64,000 nt of DNA, taken from Streptomyces olivochromogenes. GTDB lineage: Bacteria > Actinomycetota > Actinomycetes > Streptomycetales > Streptomycetaceae. Shown in pieces: positions 8,471 through 17,955 of this stretch. Each line of letters opens with the position of its first letter. The stretch's first letter is position 1. A model generated the notes under the pieces. It was not told the origin of the DNA and searched no databases. It saw nothing but the letters and a program-made list of their open reading frames with translations. The stretch is taken from the NCBI RefSeq assembly GCF_021538895.1, contig NZ_JADDRL010000035.1:21116-85115 (forward strand), written 5' to 3'. A program made the position numbers and the translations under genes.

Positions 8471-8681
8471 CCGCGCCTCCGCTTCCCCACACCGGCCAGC
8501 TCTCTCCCCTCGTCGCCGTGAGGTGCCTCACGTAGAGGGGAGTTGCGCGGCTAACCCCTCGCTCCCCCACTCTCGGCACTGTCAGATCCGCTGCCCGCGA
8601 CGCAAGGGCTGGGACTGCTGCACGCTCCGCCCTGCACGCGCACATGGCGCGTCTGCCCTCCGAGCCCGAAGGACCACCGAC

Positions 8682-8996
8682 ATGACCACCCGCCCGTCCG
8701 CGCGCCGTCTCCTCGCCCGGACCGCCCCGCCCGTCGGCGCCGGCGGCCTGGCCCTCGTCACCGCGTCCTACGTCGGCGCCCCCGCGTGGGTCCTCGCGGT
8801 ATCCGCCGCGGCCGGTGCCTTCATCGGTGTCCTTCCGCAGGAATCCGAGCACCGACGTGACGTGTGGCGGGACTGGCTCCGCCACAGGGAGCGCATGGCG
8901 CGCCTGCGGATCACCGCCGCGCAGGCCCAGCCCCGAGCCTCGGGGGTTCGAGGGCCGCGGGAGGAGCGAGCCGTACCGCCGACTACTCCTGGGTGA
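8682..8996 (+). CDS. Small membrane protein of 104 residues
   Basis: The ATG at 8682 follows GAAGGA. After a basic N-terminus (TTRPSARRLLART) come hydrophobic residues about 14-50 with one or two spans (VLAVSAAAGAFIGVLP), then a charged cytoplasmic region (RRDVWRDWLRHRERMARLR). Its end overlaps the convergent DUF397 gene by 14 bases. It may form an operon with the preceding HTH-like protein. Confidence 0.6.
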   Translation: MTTRPSARRLLARTAPPVGAGGLALVTASYVGAPAWVLAVSAAAGAFIGVLPQESEHRRDVWRDWLRHRERMARLRITAAQAQPRASGVRGPREERAVPPTTPG

Positions 8997-9189
8997 ACGT
9001 ACGCCGCGAGAGGGCGAGGAAGGCGTGCCAGGCCGGTGCGGATATGGCCAAGAGCCTGAGGTCTGGGGCCTTGGAGTCGCGTACGGCGACTCCGTCATGG
9101 CTGCGGGCCACCTCGACACACGCGTTGTCGAACTCGCCGCAGCGGTGTGAGCTTGTGTGCCAGCCGGTGAGCGGCAGCCCCCTTGCCAC
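8983..9189 (-). CDS. DUF397 domain protein
   Basis: The 68 residues show the DUF397 pattern: GWHTSSHRCGEFDNACVEVA, then GVAVRDSKAPD and a final W-x-x-F. The GTG at 9189 is preceded by AGGAGG. In Streptomyces these small proteins are usually encoded directly after an XRE/DUF5753 regulator and act as its partner. Here no XRE gene precedes it on this strand, so it is an orphan; the nearest XRE gene is at 11197..12048. Confidence 0.8.
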   Translation of the reverse strand: MARGLPLTGWHTSSHRCGEFDNACVEVARSHDGVAVRDSKAPDLRLLAISAPAWHAFLALSRRTFTQE

Positions 9190-9537
9190 AAGGCCTCCTG
9201 ATGTCCGGTGCGCCCGGCGGTCGGCCGCGACGTCGTCCCGCTCACGAGTCTAGGAGTAACTTCCTTGCGCGGGCGGCCGGTTGGGGTGAGAGGGTCAGGG
9301 CATCCCCCGTGAACCGCGGTGATACCTAGGTCGGCACCGCGGCTACCGCCCCGGTTCCTCGGATGCGGTCGCGGATCTGCTACGTACGTGCCTGGGCCAT
9401 ATCCGGGTTGGCGTCCACCAGTGCTGCGGCAGCTGGCGAACCGCTCGTCGGGGATGAGCATGCGGGCCAGTGTTGGAACCGGGCCGGGGATATGCGCCCA
9501 GGTCTGGTTCTTTCGCGGGATGCAGGCCTGGGTGTTG

Positions 9538-10212
9538 CTACTGGCGGGCGTCGTGGCGCAGGCCGGTGACAGGAGCCAGACAGGCTGCCGCGTGGTCGGC
9601 AGCATCCTGGTCGGCCGTCTGGGCGAGCAACTGGCGATGGCCGTCGGCGATCAGGCGGGCGACGCGGAGAGGGGCGCACAACATCGCGGGCGAGTCCATG
9701 GGCACGGACCAGTAGGACTCAAGATCGGATCGCTTCTGGTTGGCGTTCGGCCACGGCACGCCCAGGTGGGTGCCCCGGCCGAACACAGCAACGCCTGCCG
9801 CTCGCCAGTCCTCGATTGCCTGTTGCCATGTCCTGGGCACGCTGGCCGGAACCAGAGCGTAGTACCGCTGCCGGTGCCGGTCGCAGATCACGGGCCCGCC
9901 CTGCAGGGCTTCGCCGAGCATGGCGTCGACGTCCGCCGGCGTCGTGCTCGCGGAGACAGCCTGGACCAGCGGGCCGGGGAGGCGGATGGCGGCGAACAGG
10001 GTGCCGAGCGGCAGCAGGGTGATGCCGTGCTCCTGCCACTCCATGCGGGCGCGGTCCCGCCCGTAGTCCGGCAGGGTCGACAGCAGCCAGTGCTGTGTAG
10101 CGAGGTAACGCTCTGCGCGGGTGTGAACCAGTACGCCGGGTGCGGCAGCAGGTGTCCCGTCTTCTTGCCCACTGGGGTCGGCCGGCATGTCCGGGAAGGT
10201 ACGGTTCGCCAC
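9538..10212 (-). CDS. Conserved actinobacterial protein, paralogue of the 60580..61200 product
   Basis: The GTG at 10212 follows GAGGAG. The 224 residues include MEWQEHGITLLPLGTLFAAI and GGPVICDRHRQRYYALVPAS. Both are nearly identical to stretches in the protein encoded at 60580..61200. The CDRHR..YY.LVP and later YWSVP motifs recall the C-terminal part of actinobacterial primase-polymerase-like proteins, but that link is tentative. It is divergent from the DUF6879/XRE module that starts 208 bases away; the second copy also adjoins such a module. Confidence 0.65.
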   Translation of the reverse strand: MANRTFPDMPADPSGQEDGTPAAAPGVLVHTRAERYLATQHWLLSTLPDYGRDRARMEWQEHGITLLPLGTLFAAIRLPGPLVQAVSASTTPADVDAMLGEALQGGPVICDRHRQRYYALVPASVPRTWQQAIEDWRAAGVAVFGRGTHLGVPWPNANQKRSDLESYWSVPMDSPAMLCAPLRVARLIADGHRQLLAQTADQDAADHAAACLAPVTGLRHDARQ

Positions 10213-10419
10213 GTCGACTCCTCGCAGTCAGCCACGTCCCCTGGAGGCTCCGCAGTCTCACCGGGGTTTCGTCGTACCTCCTGACGGTAGAGGCGTGAAC
10301 ACGGCCACCGCCAGGAATGTGCACCGATGTACAGGCGTCTTGATTGCGGCCTTGAACTGCCGATTTTCCCGCCCGACTGTGATGTGCATCCTTGAACACA
10401 GCAATCAGTGGAGGCGACT

Positions 10420-10680
10420 GTGGATCTACAGTTCATCGGGATCGACCCCAACACCGGGGACGGTGAGAGCCCCACCGTGTGGGTCGACCAGGACGCAAAG
10501 GAACTCGTGCTCCAAGGGTGGAAGCCGGGCCCCGGCCTCGAAGCGGCATGCGCCAGGTTCGAACTCCCGGGCCACGCCGCGGGCATCCCCGACCACGAGG
10601 CCGTGATTCGTATCCCCGCCCGGATGGTGCCGATGATCAGGGAGGCGTGCGATGCCCTCGAACGTGCCGACGTGGGATGA
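10420..10680 (+). CDS. Small partner protein of the DUF6879/XRE module
   Basis: The GTG at 10420 sits five bases after GGAGG, favouring it over the GTG at 10408. The 86 residues begin MDLQFIGIDPNTGDGESPTV and end in a helical segment. Short proteins of this type regularly precede DUF6879 genes in Streptomyces. It overlaps the next gene by 29 bases in another frame. A homologous segment is fused to DUF6879 at 62585..63325. Confidence 0.7.
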   Translation: MDLQFIGIDPNTGDGESPTVWVDQDAKELVLQGWKPGPGLEAACARFELPGHAAGIPDHEAVIRIPARMVPMIREACDALERADVG

Positions 10681-11182
10681 ACTCCTCGGCTCGGCCACCA
10701 GCGCAGCCATTCATCTGGAAATGCGGGACGCCTACGCCGTCGACTACGAGAAGGGCCCATTCGCCGACTGGCGGGCCGGCCACCGCCACAACCCGGAGGA
10801 CCGCGCGTCGTGGTGGCGACCATGGCTCGACCTCATCCAGGACACGGTGGGCCGCGGAGTCGTCGTCCGCCGGGCCCGTATCGTCTCGGAACCGGTCAGC
10901 GAGTACACCCGCTTCCTGTACGACAACACCTTCACCAACGTCGCCGCGGGCGAGCAGGTCCGATGGCTGCCCCGCCGCCAGGCCAGCACCATCGCCCTGC
11001 CGGGCAACGACTTCTGGCTGATCGACGGCCAACGCATCCGGTGGAACCACTTCACCGGCGAGGGCGCCTCGGCAGGCGGGGAAATCAGCGATGAGATCGC
11101 CGCAGCAAAACTGTGCGCCGATTCCTTCGAAGCGGTGTGGGCACGCGCCATCCCGCACGACCAGTACACGATCAACCGGTAA
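10652..11182 (+). CDS. DUF6879 family protein
   Basis: The 176-residue product has features typical of DUF6879: a helical first half (AIHLEMRDAYAVDYEKGPF), FTNVAAGEQVRWLPRR, then NDFWLIDGQRIRWNHF and a final helical region. DUF6879 genes are almost always adjacent to XRE/DUF5753 genes, as here. Their biochemical role is not established; a toxin-antitoxin-like or regulatory pairing has been suggested from context. Confidence 0.8.
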   Translation: MPSNVPTWDELLGSATSAAIHLEMRDAYAVDYEKGPFADWRAGHRHNPEDRASWWRPWLDLIQDTVGRGVVVRRARIVSEPVSEYTRFLYDNTFTNVAAGEQVRWLPRRQASTIALPGNDFWLIDGQRIRWNHFTGEGASAGGEISDEIAAAKLCADSFEAVWARAIPHDQYTINR

Positions 11183-11196
11183 GGCCAGGCCAGCTC

Positions 11197-12048
11197 ATGC
11201 CCATGTCCCCCTCCTCCTCGGCCCAGGCCGCCCGCGAAGCCGTCGCGCAGCGCCTGAAGGAACTCCGCGCGGACGCCGGAATCACCGGGCCTGAGCTGGC
11301 CTCCCACTGTGGCTGGTCCCACCCGAAGACGTACCGGATCGAGGGCGCCCGCACCCCGCCGTCGCCCGACGACATCCGCCGCTGGTGCGAAGCATGCGGC
11401 GCTGCCGGCCAGGCCGACGACATCATCGCCCAGTCCCGCACCGCCGAGTCGATGTACACGGAGTGGAGACGCAAAGCCCGCACCGGGCTGAAGCAGCTGC
11501 AGCAAAGCTACGTGCCGCTGTTCAAGGCAACGAAGCTGTTCCGGGTGTACTCCCCCACCATGGTTCCGGGCCTGCTCCAGACCGAGGGCTACGCTCGCGG
11601 GCTCATGTCCACCATCACCCAGTTCCGCGGCATCCCCAACGACGTGGCAGACGCGGTGGCCGCCCGTCTCGAACGCTCCCGGATCATCCATGAACCGGGC
11701 TACCGGTTCTCCATGGTGATCGAAGAACCAGTGCTCCACTACCAGTTGGGGGACCAGGACGCGATGGCCGCCCAGCTCGGCTATCTACTCACGGCCGGGG
11801 CCCTGCCGCAGGTGTCGCTGGGCATCATCCCCAGCGCGACGACTGCGCGTCCGATGTGGCCACAAGAACTGTTCCACATGTACGACGAGACTCTCGTCTC
11901 CGTCGAGTTGCTGGCTGCCCGCGTCCAGATCACCCAGCCGTCCGAGATCGCCCTGTACATAAAGGCGTTCGACAAGCTACGCGATCTGGCCGTCTACGGG
12001 GCAGAGGCACGCGCCCTGATCGTGCGCGCTCTAGACGCCATCCGCTGA
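11197..12048 (+). CDS. XRE-family regulator with DUF5753
   Basis: An N-terminal helix-turn-helix (LKELRADAGITGPELASHCG, then WSHPKTYRIEGAR) is followed by the DUF5753 domain. Its signature is YSPTMVPGLLQTEGYARGL, then a region with VSLGIIPSA and a C-terminal YIKAFDKLRDLAVYGAEARA. These proteins bind DNA and are thought to sense a ligand or partner through DUF5753. The ATG at 11197 lies 14 bases after the DUF6879 stop, so the three genes from 10420 form one operon. The gene ends 46 bases from the trailer end of the CRISPR array. Confidence 0.85.
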   Translation: MPMSPSSSAQAAREAVAQRLKELRADAGITGPELASHCGWSHPKTYRIEGARTPPSPDDIRRWCEACGAAGQADDIIAQSRTAESMYTEWRRKARTGLKQLQQSYVPLFKATKLFRVYSPTMVPGLLQTEGYARGLMSTITQFRGIPNDVADAVAARLERSRIIHEPGYRFSMVIEEPVLHYQLGDQDAMAAQLGYLLTAGALPQVSLGIIPSATTARPMWPQELFHMYDETLVSVELLAARVQITQPSEIALYIKAFDKLRDLAVYGAEARALIVRALDAIR

Positions 12049-12094
12049 ATCCGAGCACACGAAGGCGGCCGAGTCTTCCAGGACGGGGATGCGG

Positions 12095-15000
12095 GGGACC
12101 ATCCCCGCGGGCGCGGGGAGCAGATGGCGGGGTCCCACGCCATCCGGTACACGCCGGGACCACCCCCGCGGGCGCGGGGAGGAGTTGGACGGCCGTGTGC
12201 CGACCGTGGAACGCGAGGGACCATCCCCACGGGCGCGGGGAGCAGTCGCGGTACTCGTCGACCATGTCGGTCACACCGGGACCATCCCCGCGGGCGCGGG
12301 GAGCAGCCGCTTCGGCCCGGTGGCTCGACTCGAACTCCGGGACTATCCCCGCGGGCGCGGGGAGCAGCCGCTTCGGCCCGGTGGCTCGACTCGAACTCCG
12401 GGACTATCCCCGCGGGCGCGGGGAGCAGCGATCTGGTCGTGGTGCACGGTGTCCTCTCGTGGGACCATCCCTGCGGGCGCGGGGAGCAGGCGTTCAGCTC
12501 AGACCGGGTCGGGCTGTTCTTGGGACCATCCCCGCGGGCGCGGAGAGCAGTTGATCCGCTGGTCGAGCTTGTCGAGCTCCTCGGGACCATCCCCGCGGGC
12601 GCGGGGAGCAGGCGGGCTCGTGGCTGTGGTCGAAGGGTAAGGCGGGACCATCCCCGCGGGCGCGGGGAGCAGATCCGGGCCATCATCGACCACATCCCTC
12701 CGGTGGGACCATCCCCGCGGGCGCGAGGAGCAGTTGTCCAGCCCGGCGATGACCGAGCGGGTCAGGGGACCATCCCCGCGGGCGCGGGGAGCAGGCCTCG
12801 GCCTCGATGGCTTCGGCCATCTGCGCGGGACCATCCCCGCGGGCGCGGGGAGCAGGTCTCGGTCTGGTTCATGGTCTCTCCAGGTAGGGGACCATCCCCG
12901 CGGGCGCGGGGAGCAGCCGAGCTGGTTCCGCCGTTGCCGCCGGCGGGACCATCCCCGCGGGCGCGGGGAGCAGGATCCCTCCCGGCGCTGGTTTCTGCCG
13001 GGCGTGGGACCATCCCCGCGGGCGCGGGGAGCAGTCGATAAGGCAACAAGCCCCCCAACAGGGCCTGGGACCATCCCCGCGGGCGCGGGGAGCAGGGCGA
13101 TCCTCGACTTCCACGGCTGGTCGGAGCGGGACCATCCCCGCGGGCGCGGGGAGCAGCGCGTGGCATTCGTCGTGGGTGGCGTCGTTCTCGGGACCATCCC
13201 CGCGGGCGCGGGGAGCAGCCGGCCGGCTGCTGCGGGTGGCCGTCACCGACGGGACCATCCCCGCGGGCGCGGGGAGCAGTCCAACACGATCGCCACCGGG
13301 CTGCTCAAGACGGGACCATCCCCGCGGGCGCGGGGAGCAGTGGCGGTCCATGACGCGCCCCTTACTTGGCGGCCCAGCCGCCGCCGGTCGCCGCGGGACC
13401 ATCCCCGCGGGCGCGGGGAGCAGCGGTGCCCCGCCTTGCGTGGATCGTCCGGCACGGGACCATCCCCGCGGGCGCGGGGAGCAGGCATTCAGCCGCTGCT
13501 GCTGCAGGCGCAGGTCGGGACCATCCCCGCGGGCGCGGGGAGCAGTTGAGCAAGACTGCCGAGGGTGTGCTGGAAGCGGGACCATCCCCGCGGGCGCGGG
13601 GAGCAGTTCGCCATGACCGGCCCGTAGTCCATGTCCCGGGGACCATCCCCGCGGGCGCGGGGAGCAGTCGGTGAAGCCGAAGATGTCGGCTGCCCAGCAG
13701 GGACCATCCCCGCGGGCGCGGGGAGCAGAACAGGGTTCGGGTGTCGGCCTGTTCGGGCTGGGGACCATCCCCGCGGGCGCGGGGAGCAGAGGTTGTTCCC
13801 GTCGGACATGGTCGTGATGTCGGGACCATCCCCGCGGGCGCGGGGAGCAGCCTTCGACGGCAAGGGCATGGAGACCGTCCTCGGGACCATCCCCGCGGGC
13901 GCGGGGAGCAGCTGCCGTAGGTGGTGGTCGACCCAGTGGTCAGGGGACCATCCCCGCGGGCGCGGGGAGCAGTCCGGTCAGCCCGGAGAAGAAGTCGCCA
14001 ACGAGGGACCATCCCCGCGGGCGCGGGGAGCAGGCCCGGGGGACGCGCACGAACAGCGTCCAGAGGGGACCATCCCCGCGGGCGCGGGGAGCAGGTAAGG
14101 CGCCGACGTGCGGGTGGCATGGGTCCGGGACCATCCCCGCGGGCGCGGGGAGCAGTCACCCTTGCGTACGACGTTCCGGCCGATGCCGGGACCATCCCCG
14201 CGGGCGCGGGGAGCAGGGATGCGGGCCATTGGCGCAGGCCTTCCCTGGGGGACCATCCCCGCGGGCGCGGGGAGCAGAGCCCTGAGCTTCAGCAGCGGGC
14301 ACATGACCTGGGACCATCCCCGCGGGCGCGGGGAGCAGTTTGCTGTCGAACTTGACGTCGGCGTCGATGGGGGACCATCCCCGCGGGCGCGGGGAGCAGT
14401 TCTGGTGAGTCGGGGCTGTCCTACGTGCGGACGGGACCATCCCCGCGGGCGCGGGGAGCAGCTGCACGGATAACTGGCCAGACGGCCGATGATGGGACCA
14501 TCCCCGCGGGCGCGGGGAGCAGAGGCCCTCCGTCAACAGAGTCGATTCGGCGCTGGGACCATCCCCGCGGGCGCGGGGAGCAGGTGTTCTCGCTGCCCAA
14601 GGGGCGGCGCGACGAGGGACCATCCCCGCGGGCGCGGGGAGCAGGACGCTGCGGACAACACCCGGCGCTCGGACCGGGGACCACCCCCGCGGGCGCGGGG
14701 AGCAGCTACTCGGACGAGGCTCCTTTCTAGATCGTCTGGGGACCATCCCCGCGGGCGCGGGGAGCAGGCTGCGTCACCGACGAACTGCCCGAACTCGGTG
14801 GGACCATCCCCGCGGGCGCGGGGAGCAGCACCCGATAGTCCCGAGCAGGTGGAACTCCCCGGGACCATCCCCGCGGGCGCGGGGAGCAGTCCTGGTTGCC
14901 GCTCCAGGTCTGGCCCAGGTTGGGACCATCCCCGCGGGCGCGGGGAGCAGTCCACCCAGGACGCCGAGGCGGGTGACGTGCCGGGACCATCCCCGCGGGC

Positions 15001-15743
15001 GCGGGGAGCAGACCCCCAACGACCCGGGCGAGGAATTCGCCTCAGGACCATCCCCGCGGGCGCGGGGAGCAGGGGTACGCCAACCCGGCCGTCGTCGGCC
15101 TGGTGGGACCATCCCCGCGGGCGCGGGGAGCAGAGCTCCGGCCGGCACGGGCCCGCGGCGGTCCAGGGACCATCCCCGCGGGCGCGGGGAGCAGGTCGCC
15201 GTGTGCCGCAGATCGTGGAGGGTCCAGGGACCATCCCCGCGGGCGCGGGGAGCAGCCGCTGACGGCGGATGAGATGCCGCGTCGGCTGGGACCATCCCCG
15301 CGGGCGCGGGGAGCAGTTGATCATCTTCGCTGCGCCGAAGGCTTTCATGGGACCATCCCCGCGGGCGCGGGGAGCAGCTTCGAGTCGGGCTTGCCCGGCT
15401 TGGGCTTGGGGGACCATCCCCGCGGGCGCGGGGAGCAGCCGGCCGGCCAGTCGCCGTTCGCGCACAACGGGGGACCATCCCCGCGGGCGCGGGGAGCAGT
15501 CCACAGCCGAACCCCAGCGGCGTCGTCTGCGGGGACCATCCCCGCGGGCGCGGGGAGCAGACTGGAGCTCAAGCCCCTTACTCGTCGCTGCGGGGACCAT
15601 CCCCGCGGGCGCGGGGAGCAGCACAGGTCGGGGTAGTCGCGGCGCAGGACGTCGGGACCATCCCCGCGGGCGCGGGGAGCAGCGCTCGACACCGCCTGGG
15701 GCTGAGCAGGGGGCGGGACCATCCCCGCGGGCGCGGGGAGCAG
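12095..15743 (-). CRISPR. Type I-E CRISPR array, 60 repeats and 59 spacers
   Basis: I counted 60 copies of a 29-base repeat, almost all at 61-base intervals. In transcribed (minus) sense each begins CTGCTCCCCGC, has a CCCCGC/GCGGGG stem with a GCCC loop, and ends ATGGTCCC, which becomes the 5' handle of the crRNA. Spacers are usually 32-33 bases. Exceptions are a 28-base spacer at 12917..12944 and a 54-base spacer at 13341..13394. Repeats nearest 12.1 kb vary more (for example GGACTATCC at 12339 and 12400), as expected for the older trailer end. The leader end is at 15743, next to cas2. One repeat-spacer unit is duplicated at 12307..12428. Confidence 0.97.
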
Positions 15744-15833
15744 ACTCCTGGAGCTGGGTATTTACCTGGACAGCGAGGCGAATCTCATGACATTCACCGA
15801 GTCCGGCAATTGCGACAAAACCTCTCCTTGTGT
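15744..15833 (-). promoter_or_regulatory. CRISPR leader between cas2 and the array
   Basis: This 90-base non-coding stretch separates the cas2 stop from the first repeat in the direction of transcription. It is more AT-rich than its surroundings (for example AATTGCGACAAAACC on the plus strand). Type I-E leaders carry the array promoter and the site that directs new spacers to the first repeat. No individual motif can be assigned with confidence. Confidence 0.6.
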
Positions 15834-16202
15834 TCAGGAGTTGCCGAAGCGGCGGCGCTTTGCGGCCCTGCTCCAGCCGGAGGGTGCGGCAGTCGTGCGG
15901 CTGGCGCCTGCTGCGGGGTCCTGTGGGCTCGGGCGGTGAATCAGCGTGACGCCTTCATGATCGATGGGATTCCAAGCGTGGTCGTGGGTCCGGAAGGTGA
16001 AGCCCTGTTCGTTGTTCGTCGTGTGGGCGAGTAGGGCGCGCCCTTGGCCTGCGTACTGTCGGACTTCGTCCCAGAGCATGTCGCGGATGCGTGCCGAGGG
16101 GTTCCCTACGAACACTCCTGTTGAGATTTCCAGGAGCCAGCGGGTGAGGAACCCTCGTAGGCCGGCTGGGCAGCTGGTGAGGACGATGACTGTCACCAGC
16201 AC
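15834..16202 (-). CDS. cas2: Cas2 (type I-E)
   Basis: The 122 residues open with MLVTVIVLTSCPAGLRGFL and continue with VFVGNPSARIRDMLWDEV and a late beta-strand GFTFRTHDHAW. This is the type I-E Cas2 fold, a ferredoxin-like dimer that bridges two Cas1 dimers in the spacer-integration complex. The GTG start at 16202 overlaps the end of cas1 by ten bases. The C-terminal tail after about residue 95 is basic and variable. It is the last gene of the cas operon, directly before the leader. Confidence 0.95.
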   Translation of the reverse strand: MLVTVIVLTSCPAGLRGFLTRWLLEISTGVFVGNPSARIRDMLWDEVRQYAGQGRALLAHTTNNEQGFTFRTHDHAWNPIDHEGVTLIHRPSPQDPAAGASRTTAAPSGWSRAAKRRRFGNS

Positions 16203-17167
16203 CCCTGTTCGTAGTCGTCGGGCCCGTCGTGGTTGATGCCGGAGGCGACTTGGTGGCCGCCATCGCTCTGCAGCGTGACGACATCCTGCTCGCTTTCTGC
16301 GGGTTCGTCGCGACCTTCTGCGGGCAGCAGCAGGTGCTTGATGTCGGTGACGCAGCGGTCGAGTAGGGATGTCTCGTGGATCCGGTCACGCAAGGCGCGG
16401 CGGGTCCTGGCTCCGATGTCCGTGTCTGCGTCGTCAAGTGCGGCGACGTCGAAGGCGACGGGGATGCCGATTTCTGTCTTGTAGAGGTCGGCGATGTCGA
16501 GGACGAAGGACAGTTCGTGGCCGGAGTGCACGAAGCCCAGACCCGGGCTGCAGCCCAGCGAGGTTACGACCGCGTGGGCGATGCCGTACATGCACTGGCC
16601 TGCGGCGGTGATGGCCTGGTTGACGGCGTCTGCGCCGGTGAAGTCGCCTGGAAGGTAGCGGCGGCCACGCCAGGGGACGCCGGTGCGGGCTGCCTGGGCG
16701 CGGTAGCAGTCCTTGAGCCTCCGTCCTTCCCGGCCGAGGAGTTCCTGGCGGGTCAGGCCTGCGGGATCTTCGTCGGGGAAGCGCAGCCGGTACATCGCAC
16801 GGGCCACGGCGAGGCGGCTGCGCGGATTGGCCCACTGCCGTGCCTGCGCTTCCATGAGTGCCGACGAGCGGCTCAGCGCTCGGCCGGCGGCGTAGTAGCG
16901 CACGCCTCGCTCGCCGACCCAGCACACGGCCGCTCCTGTCTCCCCGAGCAGGCTCATCGCCTGGTGAGTGATGCGGGTGCCCGGCCCGAGGAGGAGCGTG
17001 CCGATGGTCGCCGACGGAATGTGGGTCGTGCCTTCGGCGTCTTGCGCCGTGATGGCGTTGGCGTCCCGGTGGACGGTGCAGCGCTCAAGGTAGACGAAGG
17101 AGATTCGGTCGGCCGTGCGGGTGAGTTGTCGCGGTGTGAGGGCCGCTCTTCGGGAGACGGTCGTCAT
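16193..17167 (-). CDS. cas1: Cas1 integrase (type I-E)
   Basis: The 324 residues include the metal-binding active site at the expected spacing: Glu147 in LLGREGRRLKDCYR, His214 in LGFVHSGHELSF and Asp227 in DIADLYKTEIG. Cas1 with Cas2 inserts new spacers at the leader-proximal repeat. The C-terminal 40 residues are acidic and poorly conserved, as is common. The gene overlaps both cas6 upstream and cas2 downstream by a few bases, indicating one translationally coupled operon. Confidence 0.96.
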   Translation of the reverse strand: MTTVSRRAALTPRQLTRTADRISFVYLERCTVHRDANAITAQDAEGTTHIPSATIGTLLLGPGTRITHQAMSLLGETGAAVCWVGERGVRYYAAGRALSRSSALMEAQARQWANPRSRLAVARAMYRLRFPDEDPAGLTRQELLGREGRRLKDCYRAQAARTGVPWRGRRYLPGDFTGADAVNQAITAAGQCMYGIAHAVVTSLGCSPGLGFVHSGHELSFVLDIADLYKTEIGIPVAFDVAALDDADTDIGARTRRALRDRIHETSLLDRCVTDIKHLLLPAEGRDEPAESEQDVVTLQSDGGHQVASGINHDGPDDYEQGCW

Positions 17168-17955
17168 CGTGTCCGGTCTGTGGCTGGGTTGAGGGGGGCC
17201 AGGGTGATGAGGCCGCAGCCGTAGGCTTTCGCGCGGCCGATGCCGTGGGTGAGCGTGCGGCGCAGGGCATCCGGGTCGGTGACTTCGAGTCGGCCGTCGA
17301 AGGTGACGGTGACGAGGGAGACGGGCTTGCCCTGCCGGTTTCCGTTCGCGGTCCGTGACTTGTCGAAGGTGAGGGTGCGCTGGTCGCCGACGGACAGTTC
17401 GTAGCGGTCACCGTGGTGGTCGTGCTTGCCCTGGTTCGTCGTTCCGCTCGGCAGCAGCCGCTTGTGGTCAGCCTTCTCCAGGATGCGGAAGCCGCAGCGC
17501 TCCTGCCGCTCCAGTAGCCATCGGAATTGGTGCACGGAGGTGAGATGTGCGGTGATCTTGCGGGGCTCGCTGTCCTTGCGGCGGATGGTGTGGACAGGGT
17601 TAGCGGTCAGCCGGAAAGCCCACTGGTCACTTGTGGCAAGACGGTCGAGGAACGGGCCGTAGGGCCTGGTCTGCCATCCCGGTGTGTCCGGGTCGGCTGC
17701 GGCCGTCGGCCAGCCGGCCTGCTCAACCAGGTGCGTCAGGTCCGGGCGGTGGGGGCTGACGATGTACAGCAGGACTTCGGCGCGGGCCTTGTGGTCCAGG
17801 CGCCACAGCACCCGCGGCCCGTCCGGGTCCGGGGTATCGCTGGGCAGCAGGCTGGGGAATGCGGACATGACTGCCGCGTGCATGGCCTGTGGTGAGGACA
17901 GCAGGCGCCGGGCGCCGGGCCGCGCCGTGTTGACGCGGAAGCGGGAGAGGAACAT
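17164..17955 (-). CDS. cas6e: Cas6e crRNA-processing endoribonuclease (CasE/Cse3)
   Basis: The 263-residue protein begins MFLSRFRVNTARPGARRLL. His26 (SPQAMHAAVMSAFP) corresponds to the catalytic histidine of type I-E Cas6. The C-terminal glycine-rich loop reads GIGRAKAYGCGLITLAPL. It would cut the repeat hairpin so that each crRNA keeps the eight-base 5' handle. It overlaps cas1 by four bases and shares one base with cas5. Confidence 0.95.
   Translation of the reverse strand: MFLSRFRVNTARPGARRLLSSPQAMHAAVMSAFPSLLPSDTPDPDGPRVLWRLDHKARAEVLLYIVSPHRPDLTHLVEQAGWPTAAADPDTPGWQTRPYGPFLDRLATSDQWAFRLTANPVHTIRRKDSEPRKITAHLTSVHQFRWLLERQERCGFRILEKADHKRLLPSGTTNQGKHDHHGDRYELSVGDQRTLTFDKSRTANGNRQGKPVSLVTVTFDGRLEVTDPDALRRTLTHGIGRAKAYGCGLITLAPLNPATDRTR

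Noticed and set aside
12089..15636. Many open frames in both directions across the 60-repeat array
   Set aside because: They consist of repeated PRARG/AGAGS units produced by translating CRISPR repeats, so they are not genes.
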